From: Kingella denitrificans ATCC 33394
GTDB lineage: Bacteria > Pseudomonadota > Gammaproteobacteria > Burkholderiales > Neisseriaceae
Reading direction: 5' to 3'
Assembly: GCF_000190695.1 (NCBI RefSeq)
Contig: NZ_GL870929.1
Span: forward strand, 489,230 to 553,229
Length of the DNA stretch: 64,000 nt
Both the position numbers and the translations under genes were made by a program. The notes under the pieces were generated by a model. The model saw only the letters and a list, made by a program, of their open reading frames with translations, was not told where the DNA came from and searched no databases. How positions within the stretch are numbered: the stretch's first letter is position 1; each line of letters starts with the position of its first letter. Shown piece after piece: positions 1 through 7,846 of this stretch.

Positions 1-775
1 CCAGCACGCGGCAATCAAACGGCGCGTGTTGCGCGAAGGCGCGGATGCTGTCGGTGTGCGGCGCGGTGTTGCCCATCACCACGGTCACCACCCAAGGGTG
101 CAGGCTGCTTTCCGCCAGCCGCTGTAACAGTGCGAGCGTGTGGTTGTCTTTGTCCACGCCGCCCAGGTTCACCAACACGTTTTGCAGGCAGCCTGCACTT
201 TTCTGCGGCTTGTTCAATGCGGCGGCGCGCCATCGGGCAAATTCTTCGCGCAACAAGGCGTATTGCGTGCCGGCCAGCACATAGCAATCCGGTGGCAGGC
301 AGCCTGCATAATCGGCGGCGGTGTGGCCGTAGTTTTGGTCGAGCAGCACATCGGCATCGTGCGTGCGGTCGTGCAAATCGTCCAACACCATGATGTTGCT
401 GCCGCACACGGCACGCGCCTGCCGCTGCCAAATATCGGACAGCGCGTAATGGTCGCAAATAATCCAATCGGGCGACAGGGCGCGGATGTGCGGCAAACAG
501 TCGGCCACGTCCTGCGCCTGCGTGCAGCCGAGCCATGCGCTGTGTGCCAAACGCGGTTCGCCCGCCGCTTCTTGCGCCGCGTCCGGATGATGCGGCAGCA
601 GCACGCAATCGAATCCCTGCACACGCACGAAATCCGCCAAATGCCCGTCGTGCGCGCGCATGACGAACGTGCTGCGGTGCCCCCGCCGTTGCAGCGCGTG
701 CGCCAGCGTTATGCAGCGCATCACATGCCCGCTGCCGATGTGTACCGATGCGTCCGCACGAATCAAAAATTCCAT
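1..775 (-). CDS. pseG: PseG-like UDP-sugar hydrolase (pseudaminic acid pathway), 3' end outside window
   Basis: Reading leftwards from an ATG at 775, the frame stays open to the window edge, so about 258 N-terminal codons are visible and the C-terminus is missing. The start MEFLIRADASVHIGSGHVMR carries the glycine-rich loop typical of PseG, a GT-B-fold, MurG-like enzyme that removes UDP from UDP-2,4-diacetamido-2,4,6-trideoxy-altropyranose in the cytoplasm during pseudaminic (nonulosonic) acid synthesis. Further family-like segments are the CDHYAL and VLDDLHDR stretches and NLGGVDKDN near residue 213. Two uptake sequences are translated inside the gene (AGCL, SSLH). Other pse genes would lie beyond the left edge. 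A related nonulosonate pathway hydrolase is the main alternative. Confidence 0.85.
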   Translation of the reverse strand, partial: MEFLIRADASVHIGSGHVMRCITLAHALQRRGHRSTFVMRAHDGHLADFVRVQGFDCVLLPHHPDAAQEAAGEPRLAHSAWLGCTQAQDVADCLPHIRALSPDWIICDHYALSDIWQRQARAVCGSNIMVLDDLHDRTHDADVLLDQNYGHTAADYAGCLPPDCYVLAGTQYALLREEFARWRAAALNKPQKSAGCLQNVLVNLGGVDKDNHTLALLQRLAESSLHPWVVTVVMGNTAPHTDSIRAFAQHAPFDCRVL

Positions 776-923
776 AGCCCTTCCTTAATGCCGATACCGA
801 ATACCGGTTCCTGTTCACACCGCACGATGGGGCGGCCGCAAAAAACCGCGTATCGCACCATCGGCAATACGCGGATTGTATCTGATTGGCTATACGGCCG
901 CTGCAAAAAAAGCAGCCTGCACA

Positions 924-1280
924 TCAATCGTCGTCATGGTCGTCATCATCATAATCGTGATAATGGCCGGAACGATGGCCGCGGCGCGAAGGGCGGTGGC
1001 AATCGTCGCTGTCGCCCGTGCGGCGCACCGAAAGCACGCGGCCGGTGGTTGCCTGCACGCGCACTTCGTATTCGCCGCGGCAGTTGTCCACATCCACGTC
1101 GTAATACGCGCCGTAACGGCGGCTGTGTTCCAAATCGACATCATCGATTTTACCGCCGCCCACTTTGGCCTTGGCAATGGCCGCCGCGCGCTGCCCGCCA
1201 ATGTAGCCGCCCTTCGCATGGGCAGGCACTACGGCCACCGACAACGACAAAACCAGCGTTGCAATAATGCTTTTTCTCAT
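924..1280 (-). CDS. Exported PepSY-domain protein with Asp/His-rich tail
   Basis: This 118-residue protein starts at MRKSIIATLV, about 10 bases after a purine-rich stretch; a longer in-frame start at 1340 would precede the signal peptide and is unlikely. Residues 1-22 form a Sec signal peptide ending in PAHA. The middle (KVGGGKIDDVDL to RVQATTGRVLSVR) matches one PepSY repeat, a fold found in small periplasmic proteins and protease propeptides. The C-terminus is a run of Asp, His and Tyr (HYHDYDDDDHDDD) that could bind divalent metal, which is inference. It stands alone, facing the same way as its neighbours. Confidence 0.75.
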   Translation of the reverse strand: MRKSIIATLVLSLSVAVVPAHAKGGYIGGQRAAAIAKAKVGGGKIDDVDLEHSRRYGAYYDVDVDNCRGEYEVRVQATTGRVLSVRRTGDSDDCHRPSRRGHRSGHYHDYDDDDHDDD

Positions 1281-1396
1281 GGATTGACTCCGTGTTTGTG
1301 TTGGAAGGGGAATGGGGATTGTAGCTTTGCCCCGCACCAAAAACCGTTAATATTGTGTAAACAGGCGTAAGGTTTTGCCCGAAAAGCAGCCTGCAC

Positions 1397-2740
1397 CTAT
1401 TCCTGCCCCGCCAAATGCGCCGCCAACGCTTCCACGGCTTCCTGCCGTTTGCGCGACTGCGGTTCGTACGACGGATTGAGCGCCGACCATTTCGGCTGCA
1501 ACCGCGCCTGCTGCAACACTTTGGGCAATGAATCCGCCTTCCACGGCAAGGCAACCTTGTCCTGCAACACCACGGAATTGGTGGCGGCATGTCCGCGCGA
1601 TTTGAGCGTTTGCAGCAAATGCAGGCTGCGTGCCGCCAGCAAAGTGAGCGTGGCATTGTCAATCATCAGCGTTTCAATGCCCTGTATTTTGTCGTACAGC
1701 ACCTGCCAGTTGCCCGCCAAGCCGCCCAGCACGCCGCCGATGGTCGCACCCAGTCCGAGCGATGTGCCCAGCGTGAGCGCGTCCACACCCAAGCCCAGCA
1801 ATGCGCCCGTTGCCGCCGCCTTGCCCGTGCGGATGCCGTAATCTTTCAGCAGCTCGGCATCGAACGGGTTTTGGCGGAAGGCGCACAACACTTGTTGCCC
1901 TTGAATGTCCGCGTCCGAATAATAAAACCGGTACAGCGCGAAGAGTTGCTGGTGCAGGCTGCTTTCGTGCGCCGCCACGGCCGCCTGCATTTCTTCCAGC
2001 ACCGCCTGCGAACGGCTTTTGTCTTCAAACTGGCGCACGCAGGCGGCCGCGTCCACCAAAAACTGCGCCACCAACACATACGCCTGCCGTTCCAACTGCC
2101 GCCATTCCTGCTGCCGGAACGCCGTGAGCGCCGACAATGCCGGCGGCTGGCCGAGCAACGTGGCCAGCTGCTGCCACAACACCATTTCACCCGAGAAATC
2201 AAACGCCACGGTATCGAAGCGGCTGCTGACATGCAGGCTGCGGCGCGCCAAAAGCGTCTGCCATTCGTCCATGTTCTGCCCGTGGATAAAATTAAACACC
2301 GGCATCACCGGCTTCGCGCACCACGACAACACCATCAATTCGTCTTTATATTTGGGCAACACGTCTTCGCGCGCGTCCACCACATACAAAGCCGCATCGC
2401 TGGCCAACACCTGCCGCAGCACCTTCGCCTCCTGCGCCCATTCGTTTTGCGCGGCCGGGCTGTCCAAAAACTGTTGCAGCCGCTCAATGCCCTCGTGCTG
2501 CGGCGAAGTGTTTTCCTCCAGCCAATCCAGCACGCCGCCCGCATCTTCCAAGCCCGGCGTATCGTGCAGATACAGCCACGTTTCCACGCCGTCGCCCAAA
2601 GCAGCCTGCTCGACATGGCGCGTGGTCGCCGCCGCATTTTTCACTTCGCCGAAGCGGCTGTCGCGCAGCAACGTGCGCATTAACGAAGTTTTGCCCGTGT
2701 TGGTATGCCCCACCACCGCCAGCGATAATGTCTGCATCAT
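1397..2740 (-). CDS. Membrane-associated GTPase, DUF3482-like
   Basis: This 447-residue protein has a G1/Walker A loop GHTNTGKTS at residues 11-19 and a G3 motif DTPG at 60-63. The expected G4 NKxD is not recognisable; the region reads FNFIHGQ, so nucleotide specificity is uncertain. Residues of roughly 285-325 form a glycine-rich hydrophobic stretch (GALLGLGVDALTLG and after), likely membrane-inserting. This layout matches DUF3482 GTPases, which in other proteobacteria often sit after a DUF2868 gene; none is visible here. A second Met directly follows the first, so the start could be one codon later. Function is unknown. Confidence 0.75.
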   Translation of the reverse strand: MMQTLSLAVVGHTNTGKTSLMRTLLRDSRFGEVKNAAATTRHVEQAALGDGVETWLYLHDTPGLEDAGGVLDWLEENTSPQHEGIERLQQFLDSPAAQNEWAQEAKVLRQVLASDAALYVVDAREDVLPKYKDELMVLSWCAKPVMPVFNFIHGQNMDEWQTLLARRSLHVSSRFDTVAFDFSGEMVLWQQLATLLGQPPALSALTAFRQQEWRQLERQAYVLVAQFLVDAAACVRQFEDKSRSQAVLEEMQAAVAAHESSLHQQLFALYRFYYSDADIQGQQVLCAFRQNPFDAELLKDYGIRTGKAAATGALLGLGVDALTLGTSLGLGATIGGVLGGLAGNWQVLYDKIQGIETLMIDNATLTLLAARSLHLLQTLKSRGHAATNSVVLQDKVALPWKADSLPKVLQQARLQPKWSALNPSYEPQSRKRQEAVEALAAHLAGQE

Positions 2741-2893
2741 CTTTCCAAAATATCATTCATCATTATTCAAAGGTCTCATGGCGTTGCGCCGCCATACCCA
2801 CTTGACGGCCGCCGCACGCCCTAAAAAGCAGCCTGCACCCGATTGCCTTCTTCAAAACCGCAAAATTGTAGCGAAAACAAAAAGGTTTATAAA

Positions 2894-2931
2894 GTGCAGG
2901 CTGCTTTTTCCCATCCGAAAGCAGCCTGCAC
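2894..2931. terminator. Inverted DUS pair hairpin
   Basis: Two opposed copies of GCAGCCTGCAC separated by 16 bases form a strong stem with T-rich and A-rich flanks. It lies between the SRP RNA gene and the GTPase gene. Confidence 0.5.
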
Positions 2932-2935
2932 AAAC

Positions 2936-2962
2936 AAAAACCCCGCTGCCGAAGCAACGGGA
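2936..2962 (-). terminator. Rho-independent terminator of the SRP RNA gene
   Basis: Read on the minus strand, CCCGTTGC and GCAGCGGGG pair around a TTCG loop and are followed by a T run. It sits just after the 3' end of the SRP RNA. Confidence 0.75.
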
Positions 2963-2970
2963 TTGAATAA

Positions 2971-3074
2971 GGAGGCGAGCCGAACCCTTGGCACTGACTT
3001 TTTCCAGTGGGCTGCTGACTCCCGTCCCTGACCCGTTGCTGAAAATCACCATGCAAGGCGACCCGCCGTTGAAG
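2971..3074 (-). ncRNA. ffs: Signal recognition particle RNA (4.5S type)
   Basis: On the minus strand this region contains the SRP domain IV core: CAGG, a GAC-GGGA-GUC hairpin with a GNRA-class loop, then AGCA. These are the two faces of the Ffh-binding symmetric loop. The flanks pair into the long helix (CCTTG with CAAGG, GATTTTC with GAAAAAGTC), and the outer ends GGCG and CGCC close it. A promoter and a terminator bracket it. It acts with Ffh and FtsY in co-translational targeting of membrane proteins. Exact mature ends are estimated. Confidence 0.75.
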
Positions 3075-3080
3075 TGGTCC

Positions 3081-3108
3081 ATTATAGCAAGCGCCTGAAA
3101 ATTAGCAA
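3081..3108 (-). promoter_or_regulatory. Sigma-70 promoter of the SRP RNA gene
   Basis: On the minus strand, TTGCTA is followed after 16 bases by a consensus TATAAT (at 3086-3081). Initiation would fall about seven bases downstream, at the SRP RNA 5' end. Confidence 0.7.
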
Positions 3109-3249
3109 GCCTTTTATTGATTGCCCGCCGTGTTTTCCTGAAAAGCAAAACAGTTTTTTCGCGCAAAAAAGCCAAACGGCACGCCGCCGCGCAAAATTTC
3201 CCTTATAATGCGCCGCTTGAATCAAACACATAACCACTAAGGAACACTT

Positions 3250-3765
3250 ATGCAAGACACCCCTCAATATTACGGCACCATTTCCCGCCTGCTGCACTGG
3301 CTCATGGCCGCCGCCTTCGCCTTCATGCTGTTCACCGCCATCATGTGGAACATCAACGAAGATTATTTCAGCCTGATGGGCTACCACAAATCGGTCGGCA
3401 CCATCTTGGCCGTGCTGATTGTGCTGCGCGTGGTTTGGTCTGCCATTAATGCGTCCCGCCGCCCGCTCAGCGCGCCCGTTGTCAAACTGGGGCACGCCGC
3501 CCTGTACCTGCTGATGATTGCCGTGCCCTTCATCGGCCTCATCCGCCAATACGGCGCAGCCCGCGGCCCGCTTAACGTATTCGGCATCGAAGTGATGACC
3601 GGCTCGCCCGAAAAAATCGAATGGATGGTGAACTTGGGCAACGCGGCGCACGGCAAACTGGCCTTTTTGCTGTTCTTCCTGGCGGCCGGACACATCGTCA
3701 TGGCCGTTATCCACCAGCTGCGTGGCGAAAAAATCATCAACCGCATGATCGGCCCGCGCCGCTAA
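3250..3765 (+). CDS. Cytochrome b561 family protein
   Basis: This 171-residue, four-helix membrane protein is of the bacterial b561 (YodB/CybB) type, which carries two haem b and moves electrons between quinol and periplasmic acceptors. Candidate haem ligands are His16 (SRLLHWL), His46 (GYHKSVG), His134 and His148 (AAGHIVMAVIH). The length fits the family. The ATG follows an AAGGAA ribosome site, and TATAAT at 3204-3209 is a likely -10. It is monocistronic, ending in an inverted DUS hairpin. The physiological partner is not shown by context. Confidence 0.85.
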   Translation: MQDTPQYYGTISRLLHWLMAAAFAFMLFTAIMWNINEDYFSLMGYHKSVGTILAVLIVLRVVWSAINASRRPLSAPVVKLGHAALYLLMIAVPFIGLIRQYGAARGPLNVFGIEVMTGSPEKIEWMVNLGNAAHGKLAFLLFFLAAGHIVMAVIHQLRGEKIINRMIGPRR

Positions 3766-3784
3766 ACCCCGTGTCCAACACGCC

Positions 3785-3829
3785 AAAAGCAGCCTGCACT
3801 TTGGAAAACCCAGTGCAGGCTGTTTTTTT
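3785..3829 (+). terminator. Inverted DUS terminator after cytochrome b561
   Basis: AAAAGCAGCCTGCACT and AGTGCAGGCTG form a stem followed by seven T residues. Confidence 0.7.
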
Positions 3830-3930
3830 GAAATAAAATCACAGAGGCATTTATGTTTAACTATTTTTAACAAAACACAGACTACACCAATCATAACCAC
3901 TTAAAAATCGCGTAATGTCCTCCGCATTTT

Positions 3931-3944
3931 TTGACCGATATCAA
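3931..3944. promoter_or_regulatory. Putative FNR site upstream of sdhCDAB
   Basis: TTGACCGATATCAA differs at one base from the FNR consensus TTGAT-N4-ATCAA. It lies about 220 bases before sdhC in a 399-bp gap that holds no convincing gene. FNR repression of succinate dehydrogenase under low oxygen is known in other bacteria; use here is inferred. Confidence 0.45.
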
Positions 3945-4164
3945 TGTTTATTTGCCCGATTCACGCTCCAATCCGATACAAACAGCCCGTCAGAAGCCGG
4001 AAAACCGAATTATGTTGCTAAATTACATAAAATATCCTGCAAATAAGACTGTTCAAAAAGTGATAAACGCGGTAAATTATTGCTTGTGTAGGTTAAGGGC
4101 GTTTTGGGCTTAACCTGCGCTTTTTTGAGTTTTGAGTTTATTTGATTGACAAGAGGAACTGGTA

Positions 4165-4548
4165 ATGCAGACAAAAAAAAGACCTGTATATCTGGATATG
4201 CCGACCATTATCAGACACCTGCCCATTCCCGGCATCGTGTCTATCCTGCACCGCGCTTCCGGCGTGATGCTGTTCCTGCTGCTGCCTGTATTACTGTCGT
4301 TGCTGGCAGGCTCTTTAAGCAGCGGCCAGGCGTTTGCCGAATACAAAGCCTGGGCCGACAACTGGTTCATGAAGCTGATTTTAATCGGCGTATTGTGGCT
4401 GTTCATCCACCATTTGTTCGCCGGCATCCGCTTTTTGCTGATTGACGCACATATCGGCGTGGAATTGCAGCCTGCACGCAAAACCGCCAAATGGGTTCTG
4501 TACGGCGCACCTGCAACAGCATTTATCCTGGGGATTGCATTATGGTAA
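4165..4548 (+). CDS. sdhC: Succinate dehydrogenase cytochrome b556 subunit
   Basis: This 127-residue membrane anchor subunit of complex II has three transmembrane helices. The family signature is visible near residue 20 (PGIVSILHRASGVMLF, with the haem/quinone-site Ser and Arg), as is HHLFAGIRFLLID in the last third. Together with SdhD it binds haem b and ubiquinone. It is the first gene of sdhCDAB, preceded by AAGAGGAACTG as ribosome site, and overlaps sdhD by seven bases, implying coupled translation. Confidence 0.92.
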   Translation: MQTKKRPVYLDMPTIIRHLPIPGIVSILHRASGVMLFLLLPVLLSLLAGSLSSGQAFAEYKAWADNWFMKLILIGVLWLFIHHLFAGIRFLLIDAHIGVELQPARKTAKWVLYGAPATAFILGIALW

Positions 4549-4889
4549 AACGTAAACTGGCAGGCGCACATTACGGCGTGCGCGATTGGGCAATGCAACG
4601 GGCCACCGCCGTTATCATGTTGCTTTATACTGTATTCTTTTTCTTCTTCCTGCTCGGCCTCATCGGCGCGGACGATTACACCGAATGGCAGGCATTCTTC
4701 GGCAAAGTATGGGTGAAAGTCTTTACCCAGGTTACCTTCCTTGCACTGTTTTTACACGCATGGGTCGGCGTACGCGATTTGTGGATGGACTACATCAAGC
4801 CCTTCTATCTGCGCTTATTCCTGCAATGCGCCACCGTCACTTGGCTGGTCGGCTGCACCATCTACTCATTCTTTGCTATCTGGGGCTAA
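4542..4889 (+). CDS. sdhD: Succinate dehydrogenase membrane anchor subunit
   Basis: This 115-residue protein starts at MVKRKLAG, overlapping sdhC. It has three hydrophobic helices, an early amphipathic RDWAMQR segment, and the family-typical HAWVGVRDLWMDYIK around the haem-ligand histidine. With SdhC it anchors SdhAB and forms the quinone site. A longer in-frame start at 4491 lies inside sdhC and is rejected because the family begins at this Met. Six bases separate it from sdhA. Confidence 0.9.
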   Translation: MVKRKLAGAHYGVRDWAMQRATAVIMLLYTVFFFFFLLGLIGADDYTEWQAFFGKVWVKVFTQVTFLALFLHAWVGVRDLWMDYIKPFYLRLFLQCATVTWLVGCTIYSFFAIWG

Positions 4890-4895
4890 TCCACT

Positions 4896-6656
4896 ATGAC
4901 TTATCCTATCCGTAAATTCGATGCCGTAGTCGTCGGCGCGGGCGGCGCAGGCTTGCGTGCGGCCTTGCAATTATCCAAAGCCGGCGTCAACACCGCCGTA
5001 TTATCCAAAGTATTCCCCACCCGTTCGCATACCGTAGCGGCGCAAGGCGGCATCTCCGCATCGCTGGGCAACGTGCAGGACGACAACTGGGAATGGCATA
5101 TGTACGACACCGTGAAAGGTTCGGACTGGCTGGGCGACCAAGACGCCATCGAATTCATGACCAGCAACGCCGTTGAAGCCGTAGTTGAATTGGAGCACAT
5201 GGGTATGCCGTTCGACCGCGTGGAAAGCGGCAAAATTTACCAACGCCCGTTCGGCGGCCACACGGCAGAACACGGCAAACGCGCCGTGGAGCGTGCCTGT
5301 GCCGTTGCCGACCGTACCGGTCACGCCATGCTGCACACGCTTTATCAACAAAACGTCCGCGCCAACACTCAATTTTTCGTTGAATGGACTGCGTTGGATT
5401 TGATTCGCAACGAAGATGGCGACGTGGTCGGCGTTACCGCCATGGAAATGGAAACCGGCGAAGTGTACATTTTCCACGCCAAAGCCGTTTTGTTTGCCAC
5501 CGGCGGCGCAGGCCGTATTTACGCCTCCTCCACCAATGCCTTTATGAACACCGGCGACGGTTTGGGCATTTGCGCGCGTGCCGGCATTCCGTTGGAAGAC
5601 ATGGAATTCTGGCAATTCCACCCGACCGGCGTGGCAGGCGCAGGCGTGCTGATTACCGAAGGCGTGCGCGGCGAAGGCGGCATCCTGTTGAACGCACAGG
5701 GCGAACGCTTTATGGAACGCTATGCTCCGACCGTGAAAGATTTGGCTTCGCGCGACGTGGTTTCCCGCGCCATGGCGATGGAGATTTACGAAGGCCGCGG
5801 CTGCGGTCCGAACAAAGACCACGTTTTGCTGAAAATCGACCACATCGGCGCCGAAAAGATTATGAGCAAACTGCCGGGCATCCGCGAGATTTCCATTCAG
5901 TTTGCCGGCATCGACCCGATTAAAGACCCGATTCCCGTCGTCCCCACCACACACTACATGATGGGCGGCATCCCTACGAACTACTTGGGCGAAGTGGTTG
6001 TGCCGAAAGACGGCAATCCGGAAGCCGTCGTCAACGGTCTGTATGCCGCAGGCGAATGCGCGTGCGCTTCCGTGCACGGTGCAAACCGTTTGGGCACCAA
6101 CTCCCTGCTGGACTTGGTGGTATTCGGCAAATCGGCCGGCGACAGCATGATTAAATACATTGCCGAAACCGAACTGAAACCCTTGCCGGAAAATGCGGGC
6201 GAATTCACCAAACAGCGCCTTGACCGCCTGAACAATCAAACCGGCGGCGAAAACGTCGATGCGCTGCGCGGCGAACTGCAACGCACCATCCAATCGCATG
6301 CGGGCGTATTCCGCACAGATGCCATCCTGAAAGAAGGCGTGGAAAAAGTATTGGCTTTGGTCGAACGCTCCAAAAACACCCAAATCGGCGATAAAAGCAT
6401 GGTGTGGAACACCGCGCGTATCGAAGCGTTGGAATTGGACAACCTGATGGAAGTGGCGAAGGCAACCATTATTTCAGCCGAAGCGCGCAAAGAAAGCCGC
6501 GGCGCACATGCCTCGGACGACCATCCGGACCGCGACGATGTGAATTGGATGAAACACACGCTGTTTTATTCTGCCGACAACCATCTGGAATACAAACCTG
6601 TCCACACCAAACCATTGACTGTGGATTATATTCCGCCGGCCAAACGCGTTTACTAA
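4896..6656 (+). CDS. sdhA: Succinate dehydrogenase flavoprotein subunit
   Basis: This 586-residue catalytic subunit oxidises succinate to fumarate in the TCA cycle at the inner face of the cytoplasmic membrane. It shows the dinucleotide-binding GAGGAGL (residues 14-20), the covalent FAD site RSHTVAAQGG with His45, the substrate-site HPTG motif, an arginine-rich active-site region (SRAMAMEIYEGRG) and HGANRLGTNSLLDLVVFG. The length is normal for the family. It is third in the sdh operon. The sequence strongly resembles proteobacterial SdhA throughout. Confidence 0.96.
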   Translation: MTYPIRKFDAVVVGAGGAGLRAALQLSKAGVNTAVLSKVFPTRSHTVAAQGGISASLGNVQDDNWEWHMYDTVKGSDWLGDQDAIEFMTSNAVEAVVELEHMGMPFDRVESGKIYQRPFGGHTAEHGKRAVERACAVADRTGHAMLHTLYQQNVRANTQFFVEWTALDLIRNEDGDVVGVTAMEMETGEVYIFHAKAVLFATGGAGRIYASSTNAFMNTGDGLGICARAGIPLEDMEFWQFHPTGVAGAGVLITEGVRGEGGILLNAQGERFMERYAPTVKDLASRDVVSRAMAMEIYEGRGCGPNKDHVLLKIDHIGAEKIMSKLPGIREISIQFAGIDPIKDPIPVVPTTHYMMGGIPTNYLGEVVVPKDGNPEAVVNGLYAAGECACASVHGANRLGTNSLLDLVVFGKSAGDSMIKYIAETELKPLPENAGEFTKQRLDRLNNQTGGENVDALRGELQRTIQSHAGVFRTDAILKEGVEKVLALVERSKNTQIGDKSMVWNTARIEALELDNLMEVAKATIISAEARKESRGAHASDDHPDRDDVNWMKHTLFYSADNHLEYKPVHTKPLTVDYIPPAKRVY

Positions 6657-6674
6657 AACAAAAACACGCAGAAA

Positions 6675-6698
6675 GCAGCCTGCACCCATGCAGGCTGC
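6675..6698. repeat. Inverted DUS hairpin inside the sdh operon (sdhA-sdhB gap)
   Basis: GCAGCCTGCA and TGCAGGCTGC pair around a short loop in the 69-bp gap between sdhA and sdhB. There is no T run, so it is probably not a full terminator; it might stabilise or attenuate the transcript. Confidence 0.5.
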
Positions 6699-6725
6699 AT
6701 ACACAACCATATAGGAACACCCAAC

Positions 6726-7430
6726 ATGGAAAAAATCCGCCTACAAGTGTACCGCTACAATCCCGACAAAGATGCCAAGCCGTACATGCAAGATTACGAA
6801 CTGGAAATCCAGCCGTCCGATGTAAAACTGCTCGACGCCATCATGAAACTCAAAGCGCAAGACGACACGCTTTCCTTCCGCCGCTCCTGCCGCGAAGGCA
6901 TTTGCGGTTCTGACGGCATGAACATCAACGGCAAAAACGGCTTGGCCTGCCTGACCGACATCCGCAGCCTGCAACAGCCCATTGTCTTGCGCCCGCTGCC
7001 CGGCCTGCCCGTGATTCGCGATTTGATTGTCGATATGACGCAATTTTTCAAACAATACCACTCCATCAAACCCTATGTGGTGAACGACACACCCGCCCCC
7101 GAGCGCGAACGCTTGCAAACACAAGAAGAGCGCGCGGAATTGGACGGCCTGTACGAATGTATTTTGTGTGCCTGCTGCTCTACTTCCTGCCCGTCGTTCT
7201 GGTGGAATCCTGACAAATTCGTCGGCCCGTCCGGCCTGCTCAATGCCTACCGCTTCATCGCCGACAGCCGCGACACCATCACCAACGAGCGTTTGGACAA
7301 CCTGAACGACCCATACCGCCTGTTCCGCTGCCACACCATCATGAACTGTGTGGACGCGTGTCCGAAACACCTGAACCCCACGCGCGCCATCGGCAAAATC
7401 AAAGAAATCATCTTGGAGCGTATGGTTTGA
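6726..7430 (+). CDS. sdhB: Succinate dehydrogenase iron-sulfur subunit
   Basis: This 234-residue protein carries three Fe-S clusters that pass electrons from SdhA flavin to the quinone site. The [2Fe-2S] ligands are in CREGICGSDGMNINGK and the following LAC; the [4Fe-4S] and [3Fe-4S] ligands are in CILCACCSTSCP and CVDACPKHLNP. The length is family-typical. It is separated from sdhA by 69 bases containing a DUS hairpin, and is followed by an inverted DUS terminator and then sdhE. Confidence 0.95.
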   Translation: MEKIRLQVYRYNPDKDAKPYMQDYELEIQPSDVKLLDAIMKLKAQDDTLSFRRSCREGICGSDGMNINGKNGLACLTDIRSLQQPIVLRPLPGLPVIRDLIVDMTQFFKQYHSIKPYVVNDTPAPERERLQTQEERAELDGLYECILCACCSTSCPSFWWNPDKFVGPSGLLNAYRFIADSRDTITNERLDNLNDPYRLFRCHTIMNCVDACPKHLNPTRAIGKIKEIILERMV

Positions 7431-7434
7431 TGAT

Positions 7435-7479
7435 GTGCAGGCTGCTTTTTGCGTTTCCGAATCCAAAAAGCAGCCTGCA
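7435..7479 (+). terminator. Inverted DUS hairpin after sdhB
   Basis: GTGCAGGCTGCTTTTT and AAAAAGCAGCCTGCA form a stem directly after the sdhB stop, before sdhE. Confidence 0.6.
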
Positions 7480-7538
7480 TTCAAACAAAGAATCGCCACC
7501 ATAACAAAAACAAATACCCGTTTGAATTGACAAAAAAC

Positions 7539-7787
7539 ATGGCACAATTTGACGAAACCGCAAAACGGCGCATCCGTTTTCAGACACGCCGCGGATTGTT
7601 AGAACTCGACATCGTGTTGAGGAAATTCATGGCAAACCATTTTGACCGGTTAAGCGATGACGAATTGGAAATCTTCACAGCGATTTTGGCTTTGGAAGAC
7701 CAAGAATTTTTGGCCTTAATCAACCAGACCGAAACCCCGCAACGTTCCGATTTCGAACCGCTGCTGGCAAAAATCCGAGCCGCATGA
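7539..7787 (+). CDS. sdhE: FAD assembly factor SdhE
   Basis: This 82-residue protein begins MAQFDETAKRRIRFQ; an upstream in-frame Met would add residues translated from a DUS hairpin and is rejected. The diagnostic RRGLLELD motif (RGxxE) is present, as are the five-helix SdhE features. SdhE promotes covalent attachment of FAD to SdhA. Its position between sdhB and gltA supports the assignment. No frame disruption is seen. Confidence 0.92.
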   Translation: MAQFDETAKRRIRFQTRRGLLELDIVLRKFMANHFDRLSDDELEIFTAILALEDQEFLALINQTETPQRSDFEPLLAKIRAA

Positions 7788-7846
7788 CGCATGCGCTTCG
7801 ACCGCAGTAACCACCCCATCAATCAACAACCACCGAGGAGTAAAAC

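Noticed and set aside
140..1267. A 375-codon plus-strand frame across the first kilobase
   Set aside because: It is antisense to pseG and the PepSY gene, and its composition is Arg/His-rich with no domain.
3931..4113. 60-codon ORF upstream of sdhC
   Set aside because: No ribosome site and no conserved features; it covers the putative FNR site, so it is more likely leader DNA.
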